NCBI GenBank assembly: GCA_902762875.1
Contig: CACWPS010000012.1
Span: 1-53,503 of the forward strand
Source: Oscillospiraceae bacterium
Lineage (GTDB): Bacteria > Bacillota > Clostridia > Oscillospirales > Acutalibacteraceae
Direction: 5' to 3'
DNA: 53,503 nucleotides
A program made the position numbers and the translations under genes. Shown piece by piece: positions 22,206 through 31,639 of this stretch; the stretch's first letter is position 1, and each line of letters opens with the position of its first letter. The notes below the pieces were generated by a model, which worked only from the letters and a program-made list of their open reading frames with translations, was not told the DNA's origin and searched no databases.

Positions 22206-23687
22206 TCAGTCTTGATTTTCGTTTTCAGGCTCCATTTCCTCTTCTGCTTGGTTGCCGTCATCTACTGTTACCTCATCAAAATCGGGTCGGAAAAGTAAAT
22301 CGGAGTAATCATCATCTTCGGGCTCATTCCTGCCCTTTACAAGCTTCACAATCAAAAGAACTATAAGCACTGCCGCTCCCACAGCCGCTAAAAACAGTCC
22401 TATAATAACCGTTTTAGCATTGGCTGAAAGGGATTTAAAGCGGGTTAAAAAGCCTGCTTCGCTGAGCTCCTTTTCCGCAACAGGCACAAGCTTAAACTCG
22501 GGTGCTCTTTGAAGCACATTTTCCTTTGAATCATAGCGATAGATACGGTAGCCGTTATCGTAGAAGCAATATACATAATAGAAATCGGTAAAATCAGAGT
22601 TGCTCGAGGCGAATGCCTTTACGCTGAAGTCCCCTATCTTAACGGCGGTTTCGTAGTACCCTTCGGCGGCTGTAAGCTCTGCGGGAACATCTGCAAAAAT
22701 ATAAATCTTATCCCCTATAGCTACACACTGCAGTCTTTCAAAAGTATCGCCGTTTAACAAATAGGGCGTTGCAATTTCGCTGTCCGCCGCTTTTAAGTAG
22801 TAGAGGGTGTAATTTCCGTCTGCATCCTTTGCGACCGAAATATCAACACCGTTATACTGGGCAGTTTCCACTAAAAAGCCTGCAGGCAATATTACCCCTG
22901 AAATATCATTAAGTACTATGTATGAAGCACCGTCAACCGTTGTTTCCAATGGGTTTACCTCGGGTACTTCGGGCTCTGCTTCGGTGGTTAAATCAGAACG
23001 GGTTATCTTAATTGTGTAAACCTTCTGTGCTCCCGAAGGTGCGGTGACGGTTACCGTACGGATGTTTTCGCCGTCCTTTAGCACAGACTCCCCCGCAATT
23101 TCAACCTTAGCGCCGCTGTCCTGTGCGGTGGCGTACACCTTAACCTCTGTAACGCTTGTGGCAACCGTAGCGGTATAAGAGGTTTTAGAGGCAGAAAACT
23201 TAGGCGACAGGGTTCCCTTGCTTAAGGAAAGTGACTTTAAATTAGCATTGTTCGACTTTGCGGCGTCCGAAACGGTCATGGTAGCAGAAGCTCCCACCGA
23301 TTCCTCGGTATTTTGGTAATATGCAACGCCCGACGCCTGAACAGTAGACGAGCCCGAGGCAATCGCCGTAAACTTAAGGGAATACGACTGTTTTGTAGCC
23401 CCGCTTGGCAGTCCTGCAACCTTTACAACTCCCGCACCGCCCGAGGCGCTGTCTCCGCTTTCAAAGCGAAGCACATCGGGGTTATAGCTGACGCTTAATT
23501 CGGTGCTGTACATAGCCTCACTGCCGTTTACCGTTACGGTTACCGTTACGGCATCATTAACCTTGGGGCTTTTACTGCTAAAAGCTATTGTCGCCGTCGC
23601 CGCGGCGGACGCAGTGAAAACAAAGCAGCCTAAAATCAGGGTCGCCGATACAATCAGCGCAGATAATTTTTTGATTAATTTACTCAT
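22206..23687 (-). CDS. Membrane-anchored cohesin-like protein
   Basis: A signal peptide (1-28) leads into a cohesin-like beta domain (about 30-138: ATIAFSSKSPKVNDAVTVTV, LSVSYNPDVLRFESG), then a cadherin-like beta-sandwich (about 145-232: LKSLSLSKGTLSPKFSASKTSYTATV). After a Pro/Glu linker and a domain of unknown fold come a membrane helix (VIIGLFLAAVGAAVLIVLLI) and an acidic cytoplasmic tail. The gene directly upstream encodes a dockerin-bearing glucosaminidase, so this protein probably holds that enzyme at the membrane. SD GGAGAGG. A cohesin fold call from sequence alone is moderately certain. Confidence 0.75.
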   Translation of the reverse strand: MSKLIKKLSALIVSATLILGCFVFTASAAATATIAFSSKSPKVNDAVTVTVTVNGSEAMYSTELSVSYNPDVLRFESGDSASGGAGVVKVAGLPSGATKQSYSLKFTAIASGSSTVQASGVAYYQNTEESVGASATMTVSDAAKSNNANLKSLSLSKGTLSPKFSASKTSYTATVATSVTEVKVYATAQDSGAKVEIAGESVLKDGENIRTVTVTAPSGAQKVYTIKITRSDLTTEAEPEVPEVNPLETTVDGASYIVLNDISGVILPAGFLVETAQYNGVDISVAKDADGNYTLYYLKAADSEIATPYLLNGDTFERLQCVAIGDKIYIFADVPAELTAAEGYYETAVKIGDFSVKAFASSNSDFTDFYYVYCFYDNGYRIYRYDSKENVLQRAPEFKLVPVAEKELSEAGFLTRFKSLSANAKTVIIGLFLAAVGAAVLIVLLIVKLVKGRNEPEDDDYSDLLFRPDFDEVTVDDGNQAEEEMEPENENQD

Positions 23688-23707
23688 AATACCTCTCCGT
23701 TTTCTTA

Positions 23708-25417
23708 TTAATCAAGACTTTTTACGCCTAAAATATGCATTTGGACATTTGCTAAATCTCTGCCGTTTATTATGCCGTCGCCGTTAGTGTCTCCCGCAAG
23801 AAAAGCGTCCCCCGACAAAAGCTGTACACCAAGTATATGCATTTGGACATTTGCCAAATCTCTGCCGTTAATTGTGCCGTCGCCGTTAGTGTCTCCGCAA
23901 ACAACCGGGGGAGCACTACCGCTTGAATCCACATAAAGGGTGCAATTACTGCCCGCATCTACATATATGTAATAATCATTTATATATCCTGTTTGAGATT
24001 TTACCGAGAGCGAAATCCTGTTATTACCCGCAACCAGCTGATAGCTCCCCGCCCCCGCATAGGAAGCCCCGTCGGGCACCGTAACCCTTACCGTAGTATC
24101 CCCCGATACCTTAAGGTCGTAGCTGTATGTAAACCTGTTAAAGGAAGGCGTAAGTCCCGGAGCCGAGATTGAATTGAAGTAATAATTATTAAGCTTTTCG
24201 TTCTTTTCGGGAATTGCCGAAACAGCAGAGGGCATATCCTTATAAACGGGTATTAAAAAGTCAAGCTCCGCATCCTTAAGCTCGGCATATGTTTTTGCAA
24301 GCTTTTCTCCCGAGGAAGCCGCATTGTGCACCGCAGTTGCGTACTGATGCCAGATTCTATCAGGGTCTTTTATATTGTAATTCATATAGAAATATGTATT
24401 CTGCCCTGCGCTTACATAGCTGTTACCGCAAAACTTTGCGCCGCCGATAATTGACTTTGAGCGGGTATTCCACCCCTCCAATTTAGCCCTTTCAAGACCG
24501 AGAATAACTGGATTTGTTTCGCTTGCTCCCACATTAAAGAAATTGTAATAACCCTTATAGCCCTCATAATTACCTGAAATGAGGTCTGAAGTGCCGTTTA
24601 CACCCTGTTCTTGTATTATCGTGCCCGCAAGAATATAAGGATTAACGCCCGACTCACTTGCCGCATTCATAATATCCTTTACATAAGCGTCACCGTCGCC
24701 GTCATAACCCCTTTCAAGGAAGGTTCCGCTTATAACCTTGCGGAGTCCCGCCTCGGTTTGGTGAACAGGATCATAGGATTGCTGTAAAAAGGTGTATATA
24801 GAATTTGCATTAAGGAAGTTGCGGGGGTCCATATAATACTTTATTACCTCACGGGATACATAATACCAACGGCCGTTTTCCTTGGAAACCCACTCTCCCG
24901 TGCCCCAGTCATAGGAGCCTAAATCCATAGAGCGCCAGGACAGACTCTTATAATCCGTGACCTTTCTTACAAGCTCAAGCCTTGCCGCCTCGTCAAGGGT
25001 CATATCAATATTATCGGGGTAAAACTTCCAGTTTGGATAAACCGAGTGAAGCTGACGCAGATAGTCCCTATAGCTTTCGGGAAAAGCTTTAAGCTGTTCT
25101 TCAAAGCTCTGGTCTGTCACAACAGGGATTTCTTCAATAAAATCGCTTCGGATATATCCCGTAATATCACCGTAAGTGATATTAAACCATACATAGCCGT
25201 CAGTACCCTGCCTTTCGCCGTTCTTAGTAACATACACATAAGAAAGCGTGCCGAGGCTGTTACTGCTTGTAGTCGCATCCTCACGGACATTGACATTGCT
25301 TCTCTTAACATAATACACCACATTCGCCGCAGATACCCCAAAGGTGCTGCAAAATGCCGCCGAAAGCAATATTATTACAGATAAAAAGACGCAGATAGGT
25401 CTGCAAACTTTGCTCAT
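23708..25417 (-). CDS. Secreted SH3b-glucosaminidase with C-terminal dockerin
   Basis: The 569-aa protein has a signal peptide, a bacterial SH3 domain (about 33-95: SNVNVREDATTSSNSLGTL), a GH73-like endo-N-acetylglucosaminidase domain (about 150-390, with the catalytic-type Glu in AGTIIQEQG), a cadherin-like beta domain, and a type I dockerin. The dockerin is two copies of GDTNGDGxINGRDLANVQMH followed by ILG. The activity should be peptidoglycan cleavage outside the cell. SD AAGGAG. The cohesin gene follows after 20 bases. Confidence 0.88.
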   Translation of the reverse strand: MSKVCRPICVFLSVIILLSAAFCSTFGVSAANVVYYVKRSNVNVREDATTSSNSLGTLSYVYVTKNGERQGTDGYVWFNITYGDITGYIRSDFIEEIPVVTDQSFEEQLKAFPESYRDYLRQLHSVYPNWKFYPDNIDMTLDEAARLELVRKVTDYKSLSWRSMDLGSYDWGTGEWVSKENGRWYYVSREVIKYYMDPRNFLNANSIYTFLQQSYDPVHQTEAGLRKVISGTFLERGYDGDGDAYVKDIMNAASESGVNPYILAGTIIQEQGVNGTSDLISGNYEGYKGYYNFFNVGASETNPVILGLERAKLEGWNTRSKSIIGGAKFCGNSYVSAGQNTYFYMNYNIKDPDRIWHQYATAVHNAASSGEKLAKTYAELKDAELDFLIPVYKDMPSAVSAIPEKNEKLNNYYFNSISAPGLTPSFNRFTYSYDLKVSGDTTVRVTVPDGASYAGAGSYQLVAGNNRISLSVKSQTGYINDYYIYVDAGSNCTLYVDSSGSAPPVVCGDTNGDGTINGRDLANVQMHILGVQLLSGDAFLAGDTNGDGIINGRDLANVQMHILGVKSLD

Positions 25418-25452
25418 CTTTCTACTCCTTATTATTTGGCATATACATCTTA

Positions 25453-25481
25453 ATTATATATTTACGCCCCTGTTATGTCAA
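25453..25481 (-). promoter_or_regulatory. Promoter of the glucosaminidase/cohesin operon
   Basis: Minus-strand TTGACA-17-TATAAT (plus 25476-25481 and 25453-25458), a perfect sigma-A promoter. Confidence 0.88.
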
Positions 25482-25599
25482 CCTTTTGTGATAAAAAAAT
25501 CGGAATTTGTCGAATGTTAAATTCTTGTAAAACTTGTTAGATTTGAGTTCATAATCATATGAAATTGGTGTTGTAACATCTGTTTAGAGGAGGGAAAAT

Positions 25600-25899
25600 A
25601 TGTTTCAAACGATTTTTAAGAGATACGAAAAGAAATATATGTTAAACGAAAAGCAGTATGGCAGCATTGTTGTAAGCTCGCCTGAGTTTTCTGTCGGCAG
25701 CAGCTATACCGTAACAATAGGCGGTACGGTGACAGACTGTGACGAAAACGGCTACACCGCATCAGGCAAGGTTACAGGCGGTGACAGTAGCTTTGCGGTG
25801 GAAATAAGCTCGGTATCAACCTCATACGGCTCGACCGGCGGTATGGGCGGTAAGCCCGACAGAGAAAGCGGCGGCAAAAAGTCCTTTGGTATGGGATAA
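25600..25899 (+). pseudogene. In-frame fusion remnant: VTC-domain start joined to a carbohydrate-binding protein end
   Basis: The first 20 residues (MFQTIFKRYEKKYMLNEKQY) match the start of VTC-domain polyphosphate polymerases. The rest (IVVSSPEFSVGSSYTVTIGG, ISSVSTSYGSTGGMGG) matches the C-terminus of Cthe_2159-like carbohydrate-binding proteins. Genes of these two kinds are often neighbours in Clostridia, so a deletion probably fused the ends of an operon in frame. SD AGGAGGG is still in place. The product, if made, lacks every catalytic part. Confidence 0.65.
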
Positions 25900-25912
25900 A
25901 AACAAAGCGGAA

Positions 25913-26225
25913 TTCCACTGCCGACTATTGCAATAGGTTCTCTTTCAATAGTCGTGGCGTAGTTTGGCTCCCTCTGACGAGGGAGCTGTCGAGCGAAGCG
26001 AGACTGAGGGAGAGAAAAGCCAAAGTATATATCTTTCTTTACTCTCTCTCCCTCCGTCAAAACCTACGGTTTTGCCACCTCTCAACTGCCGTTTCGGTCG
26101 GTGCTTCTAAGCTTACGCTTAGAGATTGCCACAGGCAATCCGCACCCTCGTCAGAGGGAGGCGAAAGATGGTTTGTCGACACCCTCAAGCGGAAGTCCCT
26201 CATCGGACCTCCGCTTTGTTTTTTT
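25913..26225. repeat. Nested palindromic repeat block C
   Basis: GACTATTG/CAATAGTC (25923-25953) is followed by a unit with CTCCCTCTGACGAGGGAG and its inverted end (25966-26163), as in MITE copy A. A further TCTAAGC/GCTTAGA insert lies inside. The 3' end is a plus-strand terminator (AAGCGGAAGTCC/GGACCTCCGCTT, then T). AAAACAAAGCGGA at 25900-25912 is the inverse of 26209-26221, as if the block had split an older terminator. Confidence 0.65.
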
Positions 26226-27738
26226 CGGGTTTGCCGTTTAAATCGTCAATCGTTATCTTACTTTCGTGGGGTATCGGCTTCCAATCAACCTTTTTAAACA
26301 GGGCGATATACTGGGTGTATCTTCCTATAATATCGAAGGTCGGCCAAGTAATTGTATAAAGCGCCCTTTTGTAAAGTGGCATTTTCTTCATTCGCTTATG
26401 CTCGACTATAAACAGATAAACCGCCGCCCACATATTTTCAATATACATTCCCAAGCGGTACAAAAGCCTTAGCCAAGCTTGCAAAAGCATACCGATAAAT
26501 ATTGCGCCCACGCCCGATTCCGCCGTGATTTTAAAGGGGAAAAGGAAATGCAAAAGCTGACCTAAATATGTGCTTTTTGAAAAAAAGCAGATTCCGTCAA
26601 TACCGTGAACGCCACAGTAAAAGCCGTAAGCCAAAACAGAAACCAAAAGCCAGCGGATTATATTTATAACCGAAAACGGGGTCAACTGCATTAGGGTATC
26701 GTAGGAGGCGAAACGGTGGCGTATTGATTCAACCGCCGACAGACACAGCTCCTTAAAGCTCCTTTTGCCCTTTTTCTTTTCACTATCTCGCCAACGGGTC
26801 TTTAAAAAACGCTTGCCGAAAAATATATTGATAAAAAGATAGGGGCCTGTTTCTGCAAAAGCGAGCAGGTGTCCCTTTGACCAACGAAGCCTTTGTCTTA
26901 ATGCTATTTTTAAGCTTGTGGGCTGTTCGTCATAGAATTCAGCGGCATCATTGTATGTAATTGCATAACCCTGTGCTACAGCATCGGCAGTAAGCGCCCT
27001 ATCCTCTGTAAGAGAGGTGTACTTCCAGCCGTCCTTGACAATTTCATTGGCAAAGAGAAATCCCGTGCCCTGAATATTAGTAGCAAGCCTTAAAACAGAA
27101 CGCGCACGGTGATTAAAACGGATTGACCTAAGCCAATGGAGCGCATAGGTAGAAGCAACCCAAGACTCGTCAAAATTCTTTGTATTCCTGTATGAAGTTA
27201 TAAGCTTTTCCCCCGCATCAAAGGAATCGTTCATACGGGAGATATAGTCGGATTTTAAAAGATTATCCGCATCAAAAACAAAATAGCCCTCAAAGCTTTG
27301 CCTTCCGTAATCCTCCTCTATTCTTTCAAATAGGAACTGAAGTGCAAAGCCCTTTGTCCTATGCTCGTTATCAGACCGTTCATAGCATACAGCACCGTGT
27401 TTTCGGGCGACCTCAGCGGTTTTATCGGTACAGTTATCCGCCACAACAAAGGTGGTGATAAGCTCTTTAGGATAATCCTGCTTTGCAATGCTGTCAAGCA
27501 GGTTGCCTATAACCTTTTCCTCATTCCTTGCCGCAACCACAACCGCATATTTATGCTGTTTTTTAGCAGGCTTAAACCTTCTTGTGAAAAAAAGCCCGAT
27601 TATTCGGTAAGCCGTCTTATAGGCGAGCATAACCGAAAAAACCGTTCCGATTGCGGCGTATATCACCTTAAGCACGGGATACCAACCGCCTACGGTTGCA
27701 AGAACGCCCGCAAGCTCGGGTGTTATATTAAAAAGCAT
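26200..27738 (-). CDS. Family 2 membrane glycosyltransferase
   Basis: The 512-aa protein has two N-terminal membrane helices, a GT-A domain (YAVVVAARNEEKVIGNLLDSI, the DxD-type DADN, TEDRALT, and RQRLRW matching QxxRW) and four or so C-terminal helices. This is the plan of processive or semi-processive synthases related to hyaluronan and cellulose synthases. It probably makes or extends a cell-surface polysaccharide; the sugar is unknown. SD AAAGGAG precedes ATG 27738. A terminator hairpin on the other strand overlaps its stop. Confidence 0.88.
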   Translation of the reverse strand: MLFNITPELAGVLATVGGWYPVLKVIYAAIGTVFSVMLAYKTAYRIIGLFFTRRFKPAKKQHKYAVVVAARNEEKVIGNLLDSIAKQDYPKELITTFVVADNCTDKTAEVARKHGAVCYERSDNEHRTKGFALQFLFERIEEDYGRQSFEGYFVFDADNLLKSDYISRMNDSFDAGEKLITSYRNTKNFDESWVASTYALHWLRSIRFNHRARSVLRLATNIQGTGFLFANEIVKDGWKYTSLTEDRALTADAVAQGYAITYNDAAEFYDEQPTSLKIALRQRLRWSKGHLLAFAETGPYLFINIFFGKRFLKTRWRDSEKKKGKRSFKELCLSAVESIRHRFASYDTLMQLTPFSVINIIRWLLVSVLAYGFYCGVHGIDGICFFSKSTYLGQLLHFLFPFKITAESGVGAIFIGMLLQAWLRLLYRLGMYIENMWAAVYLFIVEHKRMKKMPLYKRALYTITWPTFDIIGRYTQYIALFKKVDWKPIPHESKITIDDLNGKPEKNKAEVR

Positions 27739-27765
27739 TTTTAACTCCTTTTAAACACAAAATGT

Positions 27766-27983
27766 AGGGGACTGTCGCATTAAGGTAAAATTGCACAAAT
27801 GAAAGGCCCCCTTGCCTAAAGGGGGCTGTCACGGCGAAGCCGTGACTGGGGGATTTGGCTTGCAAAAAGCCTAAATATATCCCTCCACCGCCAAAATCCC
27901 CTCGCCAACCTAACGGTTGGCCCTCTCCCCTTTAGGCAAGGGAGGCATTTTTATACAAAATTCCTTTAACGCGACAACTCCTT
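27766..27983. repeat. MITE copy B
   Basis: Ends GACTGTCGCATTAAGG and CCTTTAACGCGACA are inverted, related to copy A. The centre instead carries CCCCCTTGCCTAAAGGGGG and GCCAACC/GGTTGGC hairpins, so the core has been exchanged. It lies just upstream of the glycosyltransferase SD. The rest of 27739-28045 is A+T-rich and empty. Confidence 0.75.
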
Positions 27984-28045
27984 AATAATTATACCATTGC
28001 CTAAAAGTAAAATCAAGTCCTATAATTTGTCATTATAATTTAATT

Positions 28046-29953
28046 TTATTGTTTTGCGAGCAATTCCTCATATTCTCCGTTTAAACGCTCCCATTCGGTC
28101 AAAACGCAATCAAGCTCGGTTTCAAGGGACTCAATTTCGGTTTGAAGCTCGGAAAGCCGCATATAATCCGATTGGTTTTCGGGGAAGGAAAGCTCCTCCT
28201 TTACCCCGCCGATTTTTTCCTCTAACAGGGATATTTTTTCCTCTGCCTTAGATATAGCCCGTTCGTATTTTGCCCGTTCCTTTGCGGGGGTGGTGTAGGT
28301 CTTTTTAGGCTTTATAGGCTGTTCGGCTTTCTTTTGCTCGGCGGTCGGCATATTTTTATTATCAAGATACTGCCCGTAGCCGTAGGGGTAGTATTTCACC
28401 CCGTCCGCTTCAAAGGATAAAAGGCTGTTTGAAATTTTGCGGATAAAATAGCGGTCGTGGGAAACAAAAAGCACCGTACCCGAATAATTCGTCAGCATTT
28501 CTTCAAGGGTTTCCTTGCCCACAATGTCCATATGGTTTGTTGGCTCGTCTAAAATTAAAAAATTCGGTCTTTTTTTGAATATTTTGCAGAGAGCTAACCT
28601 CACCCGCTCCCCGCCCGAGAGCATATCCACAGTTTTAAAAACATCCTCCCCGCTAAATAAAAACGCACCCAAAGCACTCCTCGCCTCAAAATCGGTCATA
28701 GCGGGAAAGGCCTTTAAAAAGTCGGCTAAAACAGTATCGGAGCTTGAGTAAAGCGCCATCTGCTGGTCAAAATAGCCGACACTTACTCTGGGACCGAACT
28801 TAAACTCCCCCGAAAGCGGCTTTACAGCCCCTATAAGGGTCTTAATAAAGGTGGATTTTCCAAGTCCGTTACCGCCTATAATACCCACCCTGTCCGACCT
28901 GTGCATTTCAAGGTCTATTACAGAAAGCGCCGAGGTATAGCCTATTTCAAGCCCTTTGACCGATAAAACATCCTTAACGCCTATGTCCTCGGGCTCAAAA
29001 TCTGCGTGAAAGGTGCGCATATCATAGGCAAGGGGAGCTTCTACAGGCTTCATTCTTTCAAGCTGTTTAAGCTTTGACTGCGCCATAGCCGCCTTTGTGG
29101 GCTTATAGCGAAATTTCTCCACCAATTCGGTAAGGCGTGCTATCTCCTTTTTCTGCGCCTCGTACTCCTTAGCCTGCTGTTGTCTGCGCTCCCTTTTAAG
29201 GGCTGTAAACTGTGTATAGTTTCCTGCATATTTATATGTTTTACCGTACTCAATCTCGTAAACGGTATCCACCGTATTATCAAGAAACATTCGGTCGTGG
29301 GAGACCACAACAAAGGCTTTTTTATATGATCTTAAATATTCCTCAAGCCACTCCACCGCCTCAATATCAAGGTGGTTTGTGGGCTCGTCCAAAAGCAAAA
29401 TATCGGGCTTTGACAAAAGCAACTTTAAAAATGCGATTTTGGTGCGCTGACCGCCAGAAAATTCCGAAAGGGGTCTGTTTTTCTGTTCATCTGTAAAGCC
29501 GAAGCGCTTTATCGCCGCCTCGTACTCCCTTTCAAAATAAAAGCCGCCTCGGTTGGTAAAAATGTCTAAAAGAGCGGTGTAGCCCTTAATGTTTTCCTCG
29601 CTCTGCTCACACTCCATTTTTCCCTGCGCCCTATCAAGCTCCTCTTTAAGCTCAATTATATCCGAGTACGCCTTTCTTATCTCGTCCTTAAGTGTTACGC
29701 TTTCATCATCAAAGGTCATCTGTGACAGCACGCCGATTACAGGCTTTCCCGAAACCGCTATAAAGCTTTCTTCATCGCTGTCCTGTTTTGCAAGGGTATA
29801 CTCCCCCGAAATCAGCTTTAAAAGGGTGGTTTTGCCGCAGCCGTTGCGCCCTACCACCGCAATTTTGCTCGTATCGTTTATCTCTATGTTAACAGAGCTT
29901 AAAATCGGCTCACCCGAAAGCTCGACCGTGCCGTTTTGAATTTTAAGCTGCAT
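28046..29953 (-). CDS. ABC-F ATPase
   Basis: The 635-aa protein has two ABC domains without membrane helices: Walker A GRNGCGKTT and GGNGLGKST, signatures FSGGQ and LSGGE, and Walker B LLLDEPTNHLDIEAVEW and LILDEPTNHMDI. The linker is rich in Arg/Lys (KRERRQQQAKEYEAQKKE) and the C-terminus is a coiled coil. ABC-F proteins act on ribosomes in translation or antibiotic protection. It starts 20 bases downstream of an ABC exporter gene, so the two are probably one transcript. A YdiF/Uup-like housekeeping role is most likely; resistance to the exported product is the alternative. Confidence 0.9.
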   Translation of the reverse strand: MQLKIQNGTVELSGEPILSSVNIEINDTSKIAVVGRNGCGKTTLLKLISGEYTLAKQDSDEESFIAVSGKPVIGVLSQMTFDDESVTLKDEIRKAYSDIIELKEELDRAQGKMECEQSEENIKGYTALLDIFTNRGGFYFEREYEAAIKRFGFTDEQKNRPLSEFSGGQRTKIAFLKLLLSKPDILLLDEPTNHLDIEAVEWLEEYLRSYKKAFVVVSHDRMFLDNTVDTVYEIEYGKTYKYAGNYTQFTALKRERRQQQAKEYEAQKKEIARLTELVEKFRYKPTKAAMAQSKLKQLERMKPVEAPLAYDMRTFHADFEPEDIGVKDVLSVKGLEIGYTSALSVIDLEMHRSDRVGIIGGNGLGKSTFIKTLIGAVKPLSGEFKFGPRVSVGYFDQQMALYSSSDTVLADFLKAFPAMTDFEARSALGAFLFSGEDVFKTVDMLSGGERVRLALCKIFKKRPNFLILDEPTNHMDIVGKETLEEMLTNYSGTVLFVSHDRYFIRKISNSLLSFEADGVKYYPYGYGQYLDNKNMPTAEQKKAEQPIKPKKTYTTPAKERAKYERAISKAEEKISLLEEKIGGVKEELSFPENQSDYMRLSELQTEIESLETELDCVLTEWERLNGEYEELLAKQ

Positions 29954-29973
29954 ACTTTTTCACTCCAACAGGC

Positions 29974-31638
29974 TTATTTTATTACCGTAAATTTTTTATT
30001 TTCCACCCGCACAATTTTGTCGCACACCTTAAGGCTTGTGTTTCTGTGGGTTATGAAAATAACGGTTTTATCGGTCATATTTTTAATATTGCCAAGCACC
30101 TTGGTTTCGGTGGCTTCGTCAAGGGCACTTGTGGCCTCGTCAAGCAAAAGGACAGGCGCATCGTTAAGGAGCGCACGGGCAATCGAAATGCGCTGGAGCT
30201 GACCTTCGGAAAGCCCCGCTCCCCGTTCGGACAATACTGTATCAAGCCCCTCGGGCAGGGCTACAATATAATCGTAAATTTCGGCAGCCTTTGCCGCTTT
30301 TATAATTTTTTCCTCGTCAATATCAGGGTCGCAAAGGGTGATGTTATCCCTAACCGTGCCCGAAAGCACCATATTCCCCTGGGGCACATATGAAAACAGT
30401 CCCCGCAAAGAGGTATCAACTTCTGTTTCGCCGTTTACGGTTATGCTCCCCGACCGAGGCTCATAAAGCCCCAAAATAAGCTTAAAGAGGGTGCTTTTAC
30501 CGCTGCCCGATTCACCCGTAAGGGCGGTTATTTGTCCCTTTTCGGCTGCAAAGCTGCAATTCTCGAGTATTGCCTCGCCGCCGTAGCTAAAAGATACATT
30601 ATTAACCTCAAGCCTTAAAAAGTCAGACTTAAGGGCGTTTATTTTGCCCTCCGACAAAGTCGGCTGTTCATTCTCAAGATTTTCAAGCTCCATAAGCCGC
30701 TCTGCCGAAGCCAATGCAGAATAATACTTAGGCATTATGCCCGAGACATTTTGAAGGGGCGCTCTAAGCTGGGAAATCAGCTGTAAAAACGCCATTAGCG
30801 TGCCATATGTAATAGTACCCGCCGCTATCGAGCCGGCACCCCAAACCAAAACGGCATAATAGCCAACAGTAAAAAAGGAATAAAGGCAAATATGCGCCAG
30901 CACAGAAACGCTTGTCCGCTTCATCTTGACCTTGAAATTTTCTTCCATAAAGGAGCCAAGCCTTGCTTTAAAGGGATTCTCACTTACAAAGCTCTTTATA
31001 ACCACAACATTTTCAAAACATTCCTGCAAAAAGGCTCTGGTTTTTCCCTCGGTTTTCTGGCATTCCTTGTGCAGACGCTTGTATCTCTTATTAATAACCC
31101 TGCCGATTGCGGGAACCGCAATTCCCAGCAGTAGTATTATGACCGCAAGATAAGGGTTGAGGATTAGCATTGCCCCTATGCCCGTTACGATTTTTGTAAC
31201 CATAGAGGTGACGCTCGGAATAATTGTGACCGAGCCCGAAACCACCACCTCTGTATCCGAAGTAAAGCGGTTTAAAATATCCCCCGAATGATAACCCGCA
31301 AGCGACGAATACTTCTTTTTTAAGACGGATGTGAAAAGATAGCTTCTAAGCGAAACGGTAAGCTTGCCGTTTGCGTAGGCGCTCAAAAACGATTGAACCG
31401 CACTTAATACCACCTGCGCCGCTATTATTGCAAAAAGTGTTAAGCCCGCAGACACAAGACTTCCGCCCGTATCCTTTGTCGCTATATCAAAAATCCGCTT
31501 TGTAACAAGGGCTATTCCAACACCTGTGCATGCCGATAAAGCCGTCACTGCCGAGACGGCTATTATAAGCGGTAAATATTTTTTAACCCGTGAATAAATC
31601 CATTTAAGGGTATTTTTATTGCTTTCCTTTTTTGCCAT
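29974..31638 (-). CDS. ABC exporter (fused membrane and ATPase domains)
   Basis: The 554-aa half-transporter has six membrane helices (about residues 15-290) and a C-terminal ATPase with Walker A GESGSGKST, signature LSEGQ and Walker B LLLDEATSALDEAT. It should work as a homodimer exporting peptides or lipophilic compounds. It starts two bases after the stop of a PqqD-like gene, a layout seen in peptide-modification clusters. No peptidase C39 domain is present. Confidence 0.9.
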   Translation of the reverse strand: MAKKESNKNTLKWIYSRVKKYLPLIIAVSAVTALSACTGVGIALVTKRIFDIATKDTGGSLVSAGLTLFAIIAAQVVLSAVQSFLSAYANGKLTVSLRSYLFTSVLKKKYSSLAGYHSGDILNRFTSDTEVVVSGSVTIIPSVTSMVTKIVTGIGAMLILNPYLAVIILLLGIAVPAIGRVINKRYKRLHKECQKTEGKTRAFLQECFENVVVIKSFVSENPFKARLGSFMEENFKVKMKRTSVSVLAHICLYSFFTVGYYAVLVWGAGSIAAGTITYGTLMAFLQLISQLRAPLQNVSGIMPKYYSALASAERLMELENLENEQPTLSEGKINALKSDFLRLEVNNVSFSYGGEAILENCSFAAEKGQITALTGESGSGKSTLFKLILGLYEPRSGSITVNGETEVDTSLRGLFSYVPQGNMVLSGTVRDNITLCDPDIDEEKIIKAAKAAEIYDYIVALPEGLDTVLSERGAGLSEGQLQRISIARALLNDAPVLLLDEATSALDEATETKVLGNIKNMTDKTVIFITHRNTSLKVCDKIVRVENKKFTVIK

Positions 31639-31639
31639 A

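Noticed and set aside
29212-29939. Plus-strand ORFs of 94 and 116 aa
   Set aside because: Shadows of the ABC-F gene, whose motifs are clear on the minus strand.
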